Assembly (NCBI RefSeq): GCF_026745355.1
Contig: NC_079205.1
Coordinates: 36,069,660-36,133,659 of the forward strand
From: Beta vulgaris subsp. vulgaris
Taxonomy: Eukaryota; Streptophyta; Magnoliopsida; Caryophyllales; Amaranthaceae
Length of the DNA: 64,000 nucleotides
Direction: 5' to 3'
The notes beneath the pieces were generated by a model. That model saw nothing but the letters and a program-made list of their open reading frames with translations. It was not told where the DNA came from and made no database searches. Below are positions 53,826 through 64,000 of the stretch, one piece after another; within the stretch, counting starts at the first letter, position 1; each line of letters opens with the position of its first letter. Position numbers and translations under genes: made by a program.

Positions 53826-54117
53826 AGGGCTGCGTTTAGGCCTTCACTGCAGCCCTTCTAAAGTGAAGGGCAGCGATTTTTGGGTTAAACGCAGTCCTTC
53901 ACGTTAGTGAAGGGCTGCAGGTGTAAAAGAACCGAAGCCCTTCGTTTCAAAAGGGTTATGGTTAACTGGGAAACCGCAGCCCTTCACATAAAGGGTTGCA
54001 GATGGCCTAAAAACTGCAGCCCTTCGTATTAAAAGGGCTGCATTTTCTGGATCACCGCAACCCTTCATACTTAAGGGATGCGTTGTCTAAAAAACGCAGC
54101 CCTTAAAGCGCAACCCT
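53826..54117. repeat. CACTA subterminal repeat array
   Basis: About ten copies of AAGGGCTGCGTTTT / AAAACGCAGCCCTT in both orientations, like the arrays at 15150 and 16425. Confidence 0.9.
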
Positions 54118-54137
54118 TCCAGTTTTTTCATCTAGTG

Positions 54138-55159
54138 AACCACAGTGAGTAGATGCCTTATATGGGCCCCAAACATCTATGTGGATGAGTTGAAAACGTC
54201 TAGTGGTCTTGATGGAACTTAAAGGTAATAGCATTCTACTTTCTTTGGCACTAGGACAAATATGACAGATTGTATCAACCATACTAAAAACATTCAAACC
54301 AGGAATGACATGTTTTATTTAATTAAAAGGCAAATGACCAAGCCTGAGGTACCACATTTTGACATCATCAGTGACATAAGCAAAAGCATGTGAATGACTT
54401 ATTTACAGTAGTAGCTAAGTGAGAAGGAGGAAAAATGATACCGCCAGATTGTAGAGGTTCTTCATCAACATAGTATAGGCCACACTTCGGTTTGCCAAGA
54501 GTTATTTCCTCTCTCAAGGACGGCTCCTGTATCATACACAAATCAGATGTGAATTTCACACTACAAAACATATTTGAACATAGTTTAGGAACTGATATAA
54601 GGTTGAAGTAAAAGTCTGGAACATGTAGAACATATTTTAGAACTATGCTGGTACTCATATGTATAAAACCAATGTGGCTAACAGGTACCTTTCTACCATT
54701 TGGAATAGTGATGGTGTTAGCTTCATGTTGAAAAAATTTGTAAGATGTAAATTTAGATAAATATGTGGTCTAAAGCGCCACTATCAATTATACACCCACT
54801 ATAAGAATGAGAGAATAAACATTTTTTACCCTCAAAATATGCACTACTAGAAGGTGTATTTGTAGAAGGTGCAGTAGACTCCTCAAGGATCTTATGTTTG
54901 TTAAGCATCTGTAAAATTTGACTGCACTGATCTTTGGTAAAACTTCCAGACACAATGTCATTTTCATTGTCAATGTCTCCACCCTAAGCCAAGTGTGCAA
55001 ACCTTCTCTTAGTGAAATTATTGTTGTTGTCAGAGGGAAAACCATGTAACTTGTAGCATTTATCCATAGTATGCCCACTCATCTTACAACGTTCACAGAA
55101 GAAATGTTGAGGCCTCTTTTGTCTTGTAATTTTCCTTCCATGATTTCTATCATTGTAAT
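54138..55159 (-). pseudogene. Ty1/copia gag-protease-integrase start, interrupted at both ends
   Basis: Minus-strand copia remnant. A gag zinc knuckle (FFCERCKMSGHTMDKCY) lies near 55100-55040. Protease follows with the active-site motif IIDSGALDHI near 54790-54760. A pre-integrase region (KYVLHVPDFYFNLISVPKLC, about 54635) leads to the integrase start (CHICPSAKESRM, then IHIDVWGPYKASTHCG, about 54155). A frameshift near 54750 and several stops break it. Coding stops abruptly at 54138, where the CACTA terminus begins, and at 55159, where the gypsy LTR begins. This piece was therefore the target of both insertions. Confidence 0.88.
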
Positions 55160-57756
55160 TGTAACACCCCCAAAATCAATAAACGTCTAAACTACGTTGC
55201 ATCGACTTTGGGAGTGTTACCGCTGCGGTGAAATGCAAGGCTTATTAAAATAAATCATTTGTCTTAAATCATCATTATGAAAACTAAACTGCATCAGGAA
55301 TAAAATGGTTACTATAACTCGGGAATCCTCAACGACCCCATTTAATTTAAACCATAAACAAAGTAAATCATAACAGTTCTATAATGTTTAACTCAAATGT
55401 TTTAAAGTTTAAAGACTAGAGAATATCCCCCCGTATGCTCAATCTCATGCAGTAACACCAGAACACCTAGTCTTCTCCCCATTGTAGCATCAATGGTTCA
55501 TCATAGGCCAACACACAACACATTAACAGACCATCAGCTATGCTGAGTACGTAGTAAAACATTGAGATAATATACTAAGCATAAACAAAACAATAAGAAT
55601 CGTTCCTAGACATGATACTACGATAAAATTTCATTCATCACCTTTATAATTTAGTTGGCAACGAACGGGCATCGTCATCTTAATAGAATCATACGGGCTA
55701 CTTAATCCTTAATGGAAAACTTGGTATATTAGATGAAATGCAAATACGGTTTTGTTGCGTCCTACATCCATCACCTTTGTATGCATACTCCAAGATCGTA
55801 CGGAACCTTCCGCCTACTTGACTTATCAAAATTCATAAAGGACAATACTGTCGTCACCGTAGGCCTGCTTAGGAGTGTAGAATAAGTCCCCCACCCCCAC
55901 CCCCATTGTTCATTACTTGTAGGGAATCCTACTACAAGTTTATTGCCAAAATCCTTTCTTAGTATTGTCCATTCACACCACATTATTAAACATACAATCA
56001 TTTAATGTTCTTTCTTAGATACATTGCTCGATTCTTTAATTCTTGTAAAATTCTTGTTACACCATAAATCAAAGGATACAAATCTAATACTTTTCATGCT
56101 TATGATACGATAGAATTACGCATTTACATAACAACGCAATCCAATTCATAAGTCATACAATTAGGAAATACATATAGATTTCCAATCCATTTCATGCTAC
56201 CAAACAATCTCATCAATCACAATCATACAATCGTTCCCTATAATGATTCTAGGTTCCAATGAAAGAATTCATAACGTAACATGATACTAGCATATGCAAC
56301 TGAACTGGTACGCGTACGTACCTTGTAACAAAGAATCTTCCCTGACTATTTAAACGCTCCGCTTATGAAGTTGAGACCTAATCAAATAAGAAAATATTTC
56401 AGTGATACGTCCTTGTTATTATTAACATAAAGCAACGTGACTAATTATATAAGACTTAGTGTTTCGTAGTATAAAAATAACTACTCTTGTTGTCCACTTC
56501 TTTTTTTTCCATAACTCTATTGAACTAACATCTTTTAAGAACCAATAAAAAATGTGCAAATTCGATTTTAGTTAGCTTATAAAATATTACCTTTACAAAC
56601 TCCACCTAAACCATTATATTCAAGTGCTACCAAAAGATTTGAATAACAAGATTATTATAATATTACAACTATAACTAATAATCTGAGTTCTTTTACTAAC
56701 TTTATACGTTTCTTATACATACAAAACTTAATCAGATTTATAACTTAAATCAACTTATAAACTTAATCAATTTATAACTTACTCTAATTACAACTTAATC
56801 AAATTATAACTTAATATTATAAGAATCAAATTATACAATATTAAGTAATAAAAGAGAAAATTATATTATATATTTTTTTTATACCGACAGACTCGCAAGC
56901 GATAATCACAGGCGACGACGGAAATTCCGGCAGCGATACGTACAACTCGTTGCCTAACTCGCGCGACCACAGCACACCACGATCGCCTTCGAGCGTTCCC
57001 CCCACAACAACCGCGATAACTCGTCGCGCACACATCCACAGTGTCACCCTCGACGCTCGCACCACCCTTCGCACGACTGACACCGACCTCGCACCGCACA
57101 TCTAACCTCGACGCCCTCGCTCGCACACCACACAGCCGCACACTCGACCGCACCGCTCGCTCCGACTTCACCCTCGACTTTGTGCACACTGCACTCACAC
57201 AAAGTAAACACACCACTTCAAAGGCTGTCGACGGTTCAGGGGAGGGAATAGTGACGAGAGAGAAAATTTGAGGGGGAAAGAAGAAAACGGCTGAGGCAAT
57301 TAGGGTTCCCTGGTTTTTATTTTATTTTTTTCTCCTTTTTTCCTATTTATAGGGTGGCAAACCTAAATCTAATAGGATTTGCTTACAAATCAACTTCTTA
57401 TGTCTTATTTTATTTAATTTGAAAATAAAATAAACCAAACTGTAATATAATTAGGTATACTAAGTAGGTTGCATAATTAAGTTTGTAAATACTATTAAAA
57501 TACTTTTCGATTATATTCTTTATATTTTCTTATTTATAAATAATAACCCCAAAAATACGGAGTATTAAAGGCTCCCCCCCTTAAAAGAAGCTTTGTCCCG
57601 AAATTTTGAGGTAGCCAGTCTTCACGACAATCTTTTGCACTTATAAGTCCCAACATTTCACAAGTATTTCTAACTTTCGCACGTCACATAAGCAATAAAT
57701 ACACATAATTAACATACTTAACAGACTTTAGGGTGGAAGCGCGAAATTCTATCGCA
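55160..57756 (-). repeat. Ty3/gypsy 3' LTR
   Basis: Read on the minus strand, it starts TGCGATAGAATTTCGC after a polypurine tract (TTAAGGGGGAAGAA, complement of 57757-57770) and ends GGGGGTGTTACA at 55160. Its 2.6-kb length suits large gypsy LTRs. It contains a TATA box with a GC-rich transcribed part (about 57300-56880), and gypsy integrase lies just upstream on the same strand. Confidence 0.8.
57341..57353 (-). promoter_or_regulatory. LTR TATA box
   Basis: CCTATAAATAGGA on the minus strand, followed by a pyrimidine-rich stretch and a GC-rich segment, as expected for the U3/R border of a gypsy LTR. Confidence 0.7.
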
Positions 57757-57799
57757 TTCTTCCCCCTTAAAAGAAAAGTTACGTCCCCGTAACTGACCT

Positions 57800-58800
57800 A
57801 CCTCTTGAAAAAACTCTAGTACTTCAAAAGCGTCGCATCTACGGCTTCCCATGTGGCTTCCTCAGTATTTTGATTTCTCCACAACACCTTGACAATTTTG
57901 ACGTCCTTATTTCTTGTACTACGCACCTTGTGGTCAAGGATCTTGATAGGTTTCTCCTCGTAGGACAAGGTTTAATCTAACTTGATGTTTTCAGCTTTAG
58001 TACATGTGACTCATCAGGTACGTCTTTTCGGAGTTGGGATACGTGAAACACGTTATGGACCCTTTCTAACTCGTTGGGCAATTACAGGCGATAAGCAACT
58101 TTGCCTACTCTTACCAAAATCTCATATGGTCATATGAACTTATGGCTTAACTTCCCTTTTTCCCAAATCGCATCACTCGTTTCATTGGGGACACCTTAAG
58201 CAATAACTTTTCACCAACTTCATAATTTTCTTCCCTTCGCTTCTGATCCGTATATGATTTTTGCCTGTCCTATGCAGCCTTAATCTTTTCCTGAATGACT
58301 CGCACCTGATCCAATGTCTCCTGAATCATCTCAGGACCTAACACCATAGTCTGGCTAATGTCATTCCAATGCAAGGGACTATGACACTTTCTCCCATACA
58401 GTACATCGAATGGAGCCATTTATTACTAGCATAATAGGTATTGTTGTATGAGAACTCTATGAGGTCCAAATGGTCTTCCCATGATCCATGGTATTCTAAG
58501 GCACAAGCTCTTAACATGTCTTCCAAGGTCTGAATAGTTGTTTATGTTTGACTGTCTGTAGCTAGATGAAAGGTTGTAATCATCAATAGCTCACTACCAA
58601 ATGCTTCCTGGACCTTTTTCAAGAAATTCGAAAGGAATCGCGAATCTCTATCTGACACTATACTCGTGGTTACTCCATGCAATCGAATGACATTTTTAAC
58701 ATCTGCTTTGGCTAGGGCTTCCATACTCCACGTGTCTTTCATAGGTATGAGCCTCGCGAGCTTGGTTAGTTGGTCCACTATTACCCATATTTATGTAATG
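57800..58800 (-). pseudogene. Ty3/gypsy integrase remnant
   Basis: The C-terminal half of gypsy integrase on the minus strand. The start IWVIVDQLTKLARLIPM (near 58785) carries the first core aspartate and IVSDRDSRFLSNFLKK the second. [20 protein letters not shown] follows in another frame. Further downstream, pieces such as KILDHKVRSTRNKDVKIVK and EATWEA match the end of chromovirus-type integrases. Stops occur near 58540 and in the region 58330-57800. The RT and RNase H are absent: upstream of 58800 the sequence changes abruptly to CACTA subterminal repeats. The LTR begins 44 bp after 57800. Confidence 0.85.
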
Positions 58801-58829
58801 TATGTTCTTGACACATATGTTGCGCTCTT

Positions 58830-59151
58830 TGCTTTATATATCAAAGCGGGCAAATTTATTGCCATAGTTGTATGTAAAACAAAAAAGGAAATGAAGGTTT
58901 CCCTATTTGCATAAATAAGAGGGCAAAAACAATTGCCATATTTGGTAAAATAATATAGGGCAAGTCTAAGTTGCCTTCCTTAAATTTTACAAATAGGGCG
59001 AATTTTATACGTTTGTTGTACGATGCCAACACAACAGTCCTACCATGGCAACCTTGAGGGCGAATAATTTTTGTCGCTTTAAATAAACAGGCAATTTTTG
59101 GATGTAAGAGGGTAATTTCACTTGCCCTTTTTGATCTTCTTTGTTATAGTG
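58830..59151 (-). mobile_element. Terminal fragment of a second CACTA family
   Basis: The outer end CACTATAACAAAGAAGATC (minus strand, outer base 59151) is followed inward by a subterminal array of hairpin-forming units such as GGGCAAATTTATTGCC and GGGCAAAAACAATTGCC. The other end was not found. Confidence 0.75.
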
Positions 59152-60052
59152 ATCTTTCCAACACACGGAAGTTGAGGATTATGTGGATCGGTAGTACACA
59201 ACAGATGTATACCTTCAAGCTTATGCAGGTTAATACATTATTCCTCGATATTTTTCTTATTTTTATATATGCACATTACGTATACACTATTGAATTGGAT
59301 GCTTATGTTCTTTACAAGATCAATTTCACCATGTGAAGGGGAAATGTATTGGCCTAGACCTGAATTTCACTTTGACCCTCCTCCCATCGAAATTAGTTCG
59401 GGCCGACCAAGAAAGGACAAAATAAAGGACCCCTTTGAGCTCCCTAAGAAGGCTGGTAAACTACTGGAATGGAGAAGTCATGCTCATTGTGTAAAAGGAG
59501 ATTTCGAATAGGGACATTGCTTTTGTTGTTGTTAGTGAGCTAGCTCCTAAAAGACTCAAGGGTAGACCAAGGAATGATGCACAACCCCCTCAGTCACATT
59601 CCAACACTGCATCACCCTCTCAACCTCAACAAACCACTCAAACCCTATATACAACACCCTCTCACTCTCAATAGAACACTCAAGCTACTGTTAATCAACA
59701 TCATCATGTTACTACATAACCATCGACTCAAATTGGTAAAGGTGGTAGGATGATCAGGGGTGGTAAAGGTTCCAAAAGGGTGGGGAAGGTTCAACTTCTT
59801 CGTAAAGGGGTGGAAGACGTTCAACTGTTTCACAAAGGGGTGAAACACAAAAGGGTGCAAGAGGAAGGGGTAGAAATCATATTTGGCCTTCATGTTTTAC
59901 CTAAATTTCCTGAAATTATGTGTCTAGTCTTTCCCACATCAAAACTTTTCTTATTTTTCCCCTTTTTCATGTGCCAGTTGGGGTAGGCAATTACATTCCA
60001 TGTGATAGGGCTCCCGACACAGAGTCAAGCTAAGTATGATGCTCAGTCAGTG
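59152..60052 (+). pseudogene. MULE (MuDR-like) transposase C-terminal remnant
   Basis: A reading with VEDYVDRWYTTDVYLQAY (59168-59225) precedes an apparent GT-AG intron. Then GEMYWPRPEFHFDPPPIEIS and SGRPRKDKIKDPFELPKKAG (59330-59460) follow. This is the segment after the SWIM zinc finger in plant MULE transposases, before the CCHC knuckle, whose remains read HAHCVKGDFE here. A glycine/lysine-rich tail (GKGGRMIRGGKGSK, about 59740) follows. Stops near 59511-59560 break it. The catalytic core is missing to the left, where the CACTA fragment abuts. Confidence 0.75.
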
Positions 60053-60295
60053 TGTAATACCCCGAAAATTCTCAATTTTTCAAAATACCTTTTGAATAAA
60101 AAACTTATAGAATTATCAAAATATTATCGCCCGTTTGATAACATATCGGCTTATCCAGAATTTTAAAGCGGAAAACAATATATAGCTTTAAAAAAATAAC
60201 CTAGTCAACCATAAGTCAACTCCAAAACAACACTAAAGTCAAACCAACATAAAGTCAGGCTCCAACTATAAATTGAAAGTCAATTATAAGAGTAA
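60053..60295 (+). repeat. LTR-like fragment interrupted by the Helitron
   Basis: It starts TGTAATACCCCGAAAATTCT, a form typical of plant gypsy LTR starts, and is cut at 60295 by the Helitron end. Confidence 0.5.
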
Positions 60296-60327
60296 CTAGT
60301 TTTAGGACCCGTGCATAATGCACGGGT
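60296..60327 (-). terminator. Helitron 3' hairpin and CTAG end
   Basis: Stem 60307-60315 with 60319-60327, loop 60316-60318, spacer 60300-60306, CTAG 60296-60299. In Helitrons this hairpin acts as the rolling-circle termination signal. Confidence 0.93.
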
Positions 60328-60468
60328 GTATTTATAGCTTTATAACATAATTAAATAAAGTCACATAATAAAGACGAAACGAATAATAAAATTTCACGAA
60401 CTCTACATGTAATTGTGGTAATGAGCAGAAAGTACAAATAATAATAAAAAAAAAGCGTTTAACTCAAA

Positions 60469-63400
60469 CTAAATGTTTGCAAACACTTCCTTGTAAACTA
60501 CATTTGTTGTAGTTGTACGCACACCGTGTTCTTTATCAAAGGGGAGGATCTAGAGACCTTTTTTGCTCGTAACTCTGGACACGGCAACATAAAATTGACC
60601 ATGACTGAAAACAGGTCTCGGGAGATACAGACCTACATGGGACAGTGATTGTCCTTGACTTTTATTTATAGTCATAGCGAAACAAACCATTAAAGGAAAC
60701 TGACGTCTCTGAAATCTGATAGGAAATTTAGTCGAGTCAGACGGGGTGAGTGTCATTCTTGGGATAAAAAGCTTTGCTCCGACATTACTTCCAGAAATAA
60801 CAGTTGCTTCAATAACACGATTGCCTAAATGTTTAATGACTAACCTCGTGCCATTATATAACCTAGATGTTTGATCAATATTCCTTAGCAGCATAACTGG
60901 CGCACCAACCTTTAATCGTATGCTATGATTCGGGAGACCAGAGCATCGTTTCGTATTAAGAAAATTCAGTGGAGTACATTTCATGTAATCCGAAGTTACC
61001 CTCCTCTTTGCTTATACCGTCCGAACTCAAATAAACTTTCTCTTCTCCGTGAATGGTAGATAGAACATGATCATTGACTATCTCGACTATCTCATTCGTA
61101 GGGGCCAAAACTGCTCTTTCTTGGAAATATTTAGCTTCCCAAATATGTTCATGTAGGTTTGGATAAGTGCTATCAACAATTGCTAAAATTGGATCGAGGC
61201 CTGGATCTATAAGAATATCTTTTGCAACCTCAATTACGGCTTCTCCATCATTAGGACCTCCGGCCTTACCGTCTCCTACGCTTAGTATCCACTCCGAAAA
61301 TTCTCGCAGTTCATCAGCAGAAGATTTAGAAGAACCTGGTTGAAGTCTCATATTGTGAGTAAGTGTTACGACCTTACATAAATCCCACAAGTAAGACGAA
61401 TTAACGGTACCAAACACGATATCTTGCCTCGTTCCCTTTGGTACTACTGGTAATATCCGACGTAGATCACCACCAAACACCATAACTTTACCCCCAAATG
61501 GTGGATGCATGTTTCTCCTATCAACTAACCTCATAATGTCCCTCAAACTTCTATCAAGTGCTTCCTAACAGTACTTATGCATCATGGGCGCTTCATCCCA
61601 TATAATAAGTTTTGTCTTGATGAGACGATCAGCTAAATCCGACCCAGGACGAATTCCGGCACATACAGAATTCTTAGTTACATTCAAAGGGATACCAAAT
61701 CTCGAATGCGCCGTTCTTCCCCGTGGAAGGTGGAGAGAACAATTCCACTCGAAGATACAGGCAATACAATTTCGCCAATCTTCCTTACTGCGGCACATAA
61801 TGTCTTCTAGACATATGTTTTTCCGATACCTCCGTAGCCGTAGACGAAAAACACACCTCCTTCTTGACTCGATACAGCATCCATTACTCTGCGATAAATG
61901 ATGGACTGCTCATCAGTTAGACCCTTAAACAATATATCGTGTTCCAACGTCATTTCCTCTATGTCGTAAGAAAGCTCATCTGCAATAAGCTTGTTTTGTC
62001 CTTCAAACATGATTAGTTCATCCGGAAACGGTATCTCACTAAATCTACGCAAGCTGCTGCCATTACTTTGGAGCATGGTTTCAATCTCCTCCAACACAAA
62101 CGCTTCGATTTAATCGTTTGTTAACTGTAGTTCTGCGAAAACATAAATTAAAATTACACGGCAGTAACGTATACTAAATATGCACATTTCTTAAGAATAT
62201 ATATAGTAACTATTATCAGGTTATATTGGTAGTTGTGTACGTTTATTTTTCTGAATACCGCACTGCTTGTACAAAATATCATGAGACAGTAACCTCCAAG
62301 TCTTATGCCAAACATCCTCCGGCTTCGACATACTCCAGATAACAGTAACATGGAGAACAAATGTCTTAGGTAGTGCCCTGATTCTCTAAAACTCGCTTCC
62401 GTGATTGCGTCAACATATTCCTTATCATCATCAAGTAATCCCCTTGCATAGCAAGTTTCCTTGAAGGTAGGATACACTACACCATCAACCGTTCTAATGT
62501 CTTCATAGCACTTCGCTCCTTTAATAAAGTTTAGCAACGTCCGAAGATAAAACTTATCACCAGATCCCGGCGATACGTGGTAGATTCGACCTATTGCAAA
62601 GCCTTTATTTCTTGGTCCACTCCTCAACGCCTGCTTCCAAACAAATCTTGTAGGAAACTCCACATAACTAATCGCTCTGGCTTCTTCATATTTCTCATTA
62701 CATTTCATCCAAGATAGGAATTTCGTATTGTCGATATGGGGCCTGTCTAGTACGGATTCTACATCAGCATGGTCATTAAACAAAACAACTTTCTCTCCTG
62801 GTAGATGAAAACTTAGGCTCTCCACAGCAGGAGTTCAATAATGGATGTTGAATCCAATAATCCTCCACGTATCGACAATCATAGTACATCTTTATCTCGT
62901 CGATTTATTTCCTTCACCTTCTTTCTGTTTATCTTGGTACGCCGTAGTAGTAACCCTATCATACCCCTTGTTTATATATTTGAACAGGTACTTAATTGAT
63001 CTTGACTGGTTACACCACTCAACATTAATATGTGCTCGATATTTACGTAGCAATTCAGCATTATATGGAACAACATACCTATTGTCAAGATGAACTCCAC
63101 CCTTATCAATTATAGACCCGTTATCTCTTCGCCTGTAAAACAGGATATCCTTCATCATCCACTTTAGTCGAATCAATAAACCTCTTTGGAAAATGCTTAC
63201 GGCATTGCTTGTCAACCATACACGGTGCATTTATGTTTGTTGCGCCACATGGACCGTGCATCATGAACTCGATGACGGCTTGATATAGTTCTTTATCTTC
63301 ACCTTCATCGGGCAACTCGGCAGAAATAATCTTATCAATATCTAAAGCTACGGGGTCCTTGTCTTGTTGATGCATAAACAACAAAATATGTGCATGTGGC

Positions 63401-64000
63401 AAACCACGCTTTTGGAATTTTACCGTATATACCACTAGAAAATGGAAATACAACAAAGTAGGGTTTAATAGTCATATTACACACAGAACATAACTACACC
63501 AACAGATAGGTAGTTCGTAATCTATAATAATAATAATATAAGTAAGGAATATGTGTTACATACCAGCCCTAACACTGCCAAATATTTTGCGATCTTTCAA
63601 ATCTCTTACCAGCTGGTCTAGTTTCATCTTAAAAACTCGGCATAACATGTCGCCTATCTTCTGCCTGAGTCCCCTTTTCTTTACAAATCTAGTGATCTTT
63701 GGCCACCTAGGATTACACGTAAATGTTATGAATAAATCCGGATAACCGTACCATCTACAAATAGCCATCACATCCTGATAGTTTTCTCTCATATAACTAT
63801 GCCCTCCGGTGAATGAAGCCGACAATACTATACGACTTCCAGTTGAAGCTCCTTCCGTTTCTCCTCTTTCGACAGCCCCTCTTAAATTCTTCACATTCGC
63901 GCTCTAAGGCTCTGTTGGTTGTCTAAGAAAAGACAACCTTTTAGCTTCAATCATTGTGTAGGCATCTACTAAAAATTGTTGTAACAACCTGCGAGATAAG
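60469..64000 (-). pseudogene. Helitron RepHel protein (HUH Rep and PIF1-type helicase), broken
   Basis: From the right edge inward: a Helitron-like N region with LSASFTGGHSYMRENYQDVM and DLFITFTCNPRWP. A GT-AG intron (about 63436-63554) precedes VVYTVKFQKRGLPHAHILL, the HUH metal motif. Then come [15 protein letters not shown] and the tyrosine motif [14 protein letters not shown]. The helicase follows: Walker A VYGYGGIGKTY (near 61815), Walker B LIIWDEAPMMHK (near 61580), KVMVFGGDLRRILPVVPKG, and [20 protein letters not shown] near the C-terminus. Breaks: a stop near 63905, a one-base frameshift near 63143, a deletion and stop near 62840-62870, a frameshift and stop around 62100-62350, stops near 61800 and 61565, a frameshift near 60970, and a stop at 60547-60549. 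Without that last stop the frame ends at 60469. The endonuclease-like extension of some plant Helitrons is not seen. Confidence 0.93.

Larger units (their letters stand above)
49555..54137 (-). mobile_element. CACTA element, right-hand part
   Basis: The terminus CACTAGATGAAAAAACTGG (minus strand, outer base 54137) runs into GGAAGGGTTGCGC, the same ends as the element at 15135. The body lies to the left. It has a subterminal array (53826-54117), two blocks of about 160-bp repeats, a G-rich block and a multi-exon Ptta/En/Spm-type protein (52449-49555). No Tnp2/TNPD transposase and no left terminus are seen, so the left border is open; 49555 is the last exon I assign. Confidence 0.8.
60296..64000 (-). 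mobile_element. Helitron encoding Rep-helicase (3' part, continues past the window)
   Basis: The 3' terminus on the minus strand is a perfect 9-bp hairpin (ACCCGTGCA / TGCACGGGT, loop TTA), 7 nt, then CTAG, followed by host T. This is the canonical Helitron end. Inside is the RepHel gene on the same strand. The 5' TC end lies beyond 64000. Confidence 0.95.

Noticed and set aside
53826..54117. Regularly spaced repeats as a CRISPR array
   Set aside because: Units alternate orientation, lack unique spacers of constant length and adjoin a CACTA terminus in plant DNA.
56841..57271. Arginine-rich open frames on both strands
   Set aside because: They lie in the GC-rich transcribed part of the gypsy LTR and match no protein.

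Overview
This window looks like plant nuclear DNA from a eudicot. It is AT-rich and has GT-AG introns. Almost everything outside one host gene is plant-type transposable elements: Ty1/copia, Ty3/gypsy, TRIM-like LTR elements, L1-type LINEs, CACTA, hAT, MULE, Helitron, and Stowaway and Harbinger MITEs. The species cannot be read from sequence alone. I found no rRNA, tRNA, CRISPR array or prokaryotic gene.

The main result is a host gene on the minus strand running from the ATG at 36145 down to at least 4728. Fifteen exons with GT/AG borders and continuous phase join into 443 codons without a stop. They encode a ZINC INDUCED FACILITATOR-LIKE (ZIFL) major-facilitator transporter. The exons total 1,331 nt spread over 31.4 kb. 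The last exon (about 40 residues expected) is not in the window. A copia LTR starts 38 bp beyond the last visible splice donor, and older copia debris fills the rest to position 1.

The gene's long introns act as transposon traps. Intron 7 (10.6 kb) holds a copia element with LTRs, a primer site and 5-bp target duplications. It also holds a CACTA element carrying a captured, still intron-containing kinase fragment, and three short Helitrons. Intron 6 holds two fused Helitrons and a LINE on the gene's own strand. Intron 5 holds two hAT-type elements, a sense-strand LINE remnant and a Stowaway MITE. Intron 1 (7.1 kb) holds an 84-bp palindrome, tandem TRIM-like LTR units interrupted by other elements, and a Harbinger MITE nested inside another member of its family.

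Upstream of the gene, 38.6-45.15 kb is a nearly full-length L1-type LINE (minus strand; ORF1 and ORF2, with several breaks). From 47.2 to 54.1 kb there is a degraded Myb/SANT-like gene and the right part of a CACTA element with a Ptta/En/Spm-type multi-exon protein. That element also has about 160-bp tandem repeats, a G-rich block ending in a strand-switch palindrome, and subterminal repeats. Its terminus matches the kinase-carrying CACTA at 15 kb, so the two belong to one family.

From 54.1 to 60.3 kb is a nest: a copia gag-protease piece cut by the CACTA on one side and a gypsy LTR on the other, then gypsy integrase, a CACTA end, a MULE transposase tail and another LTR fragment. The window ends inside a Helitron (60296 to beyond 64000, minus strand) with Rep and PIF1-type helicase coding and a textbook hairpin-CTAG 3' end. 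Its coding is broken in several places.
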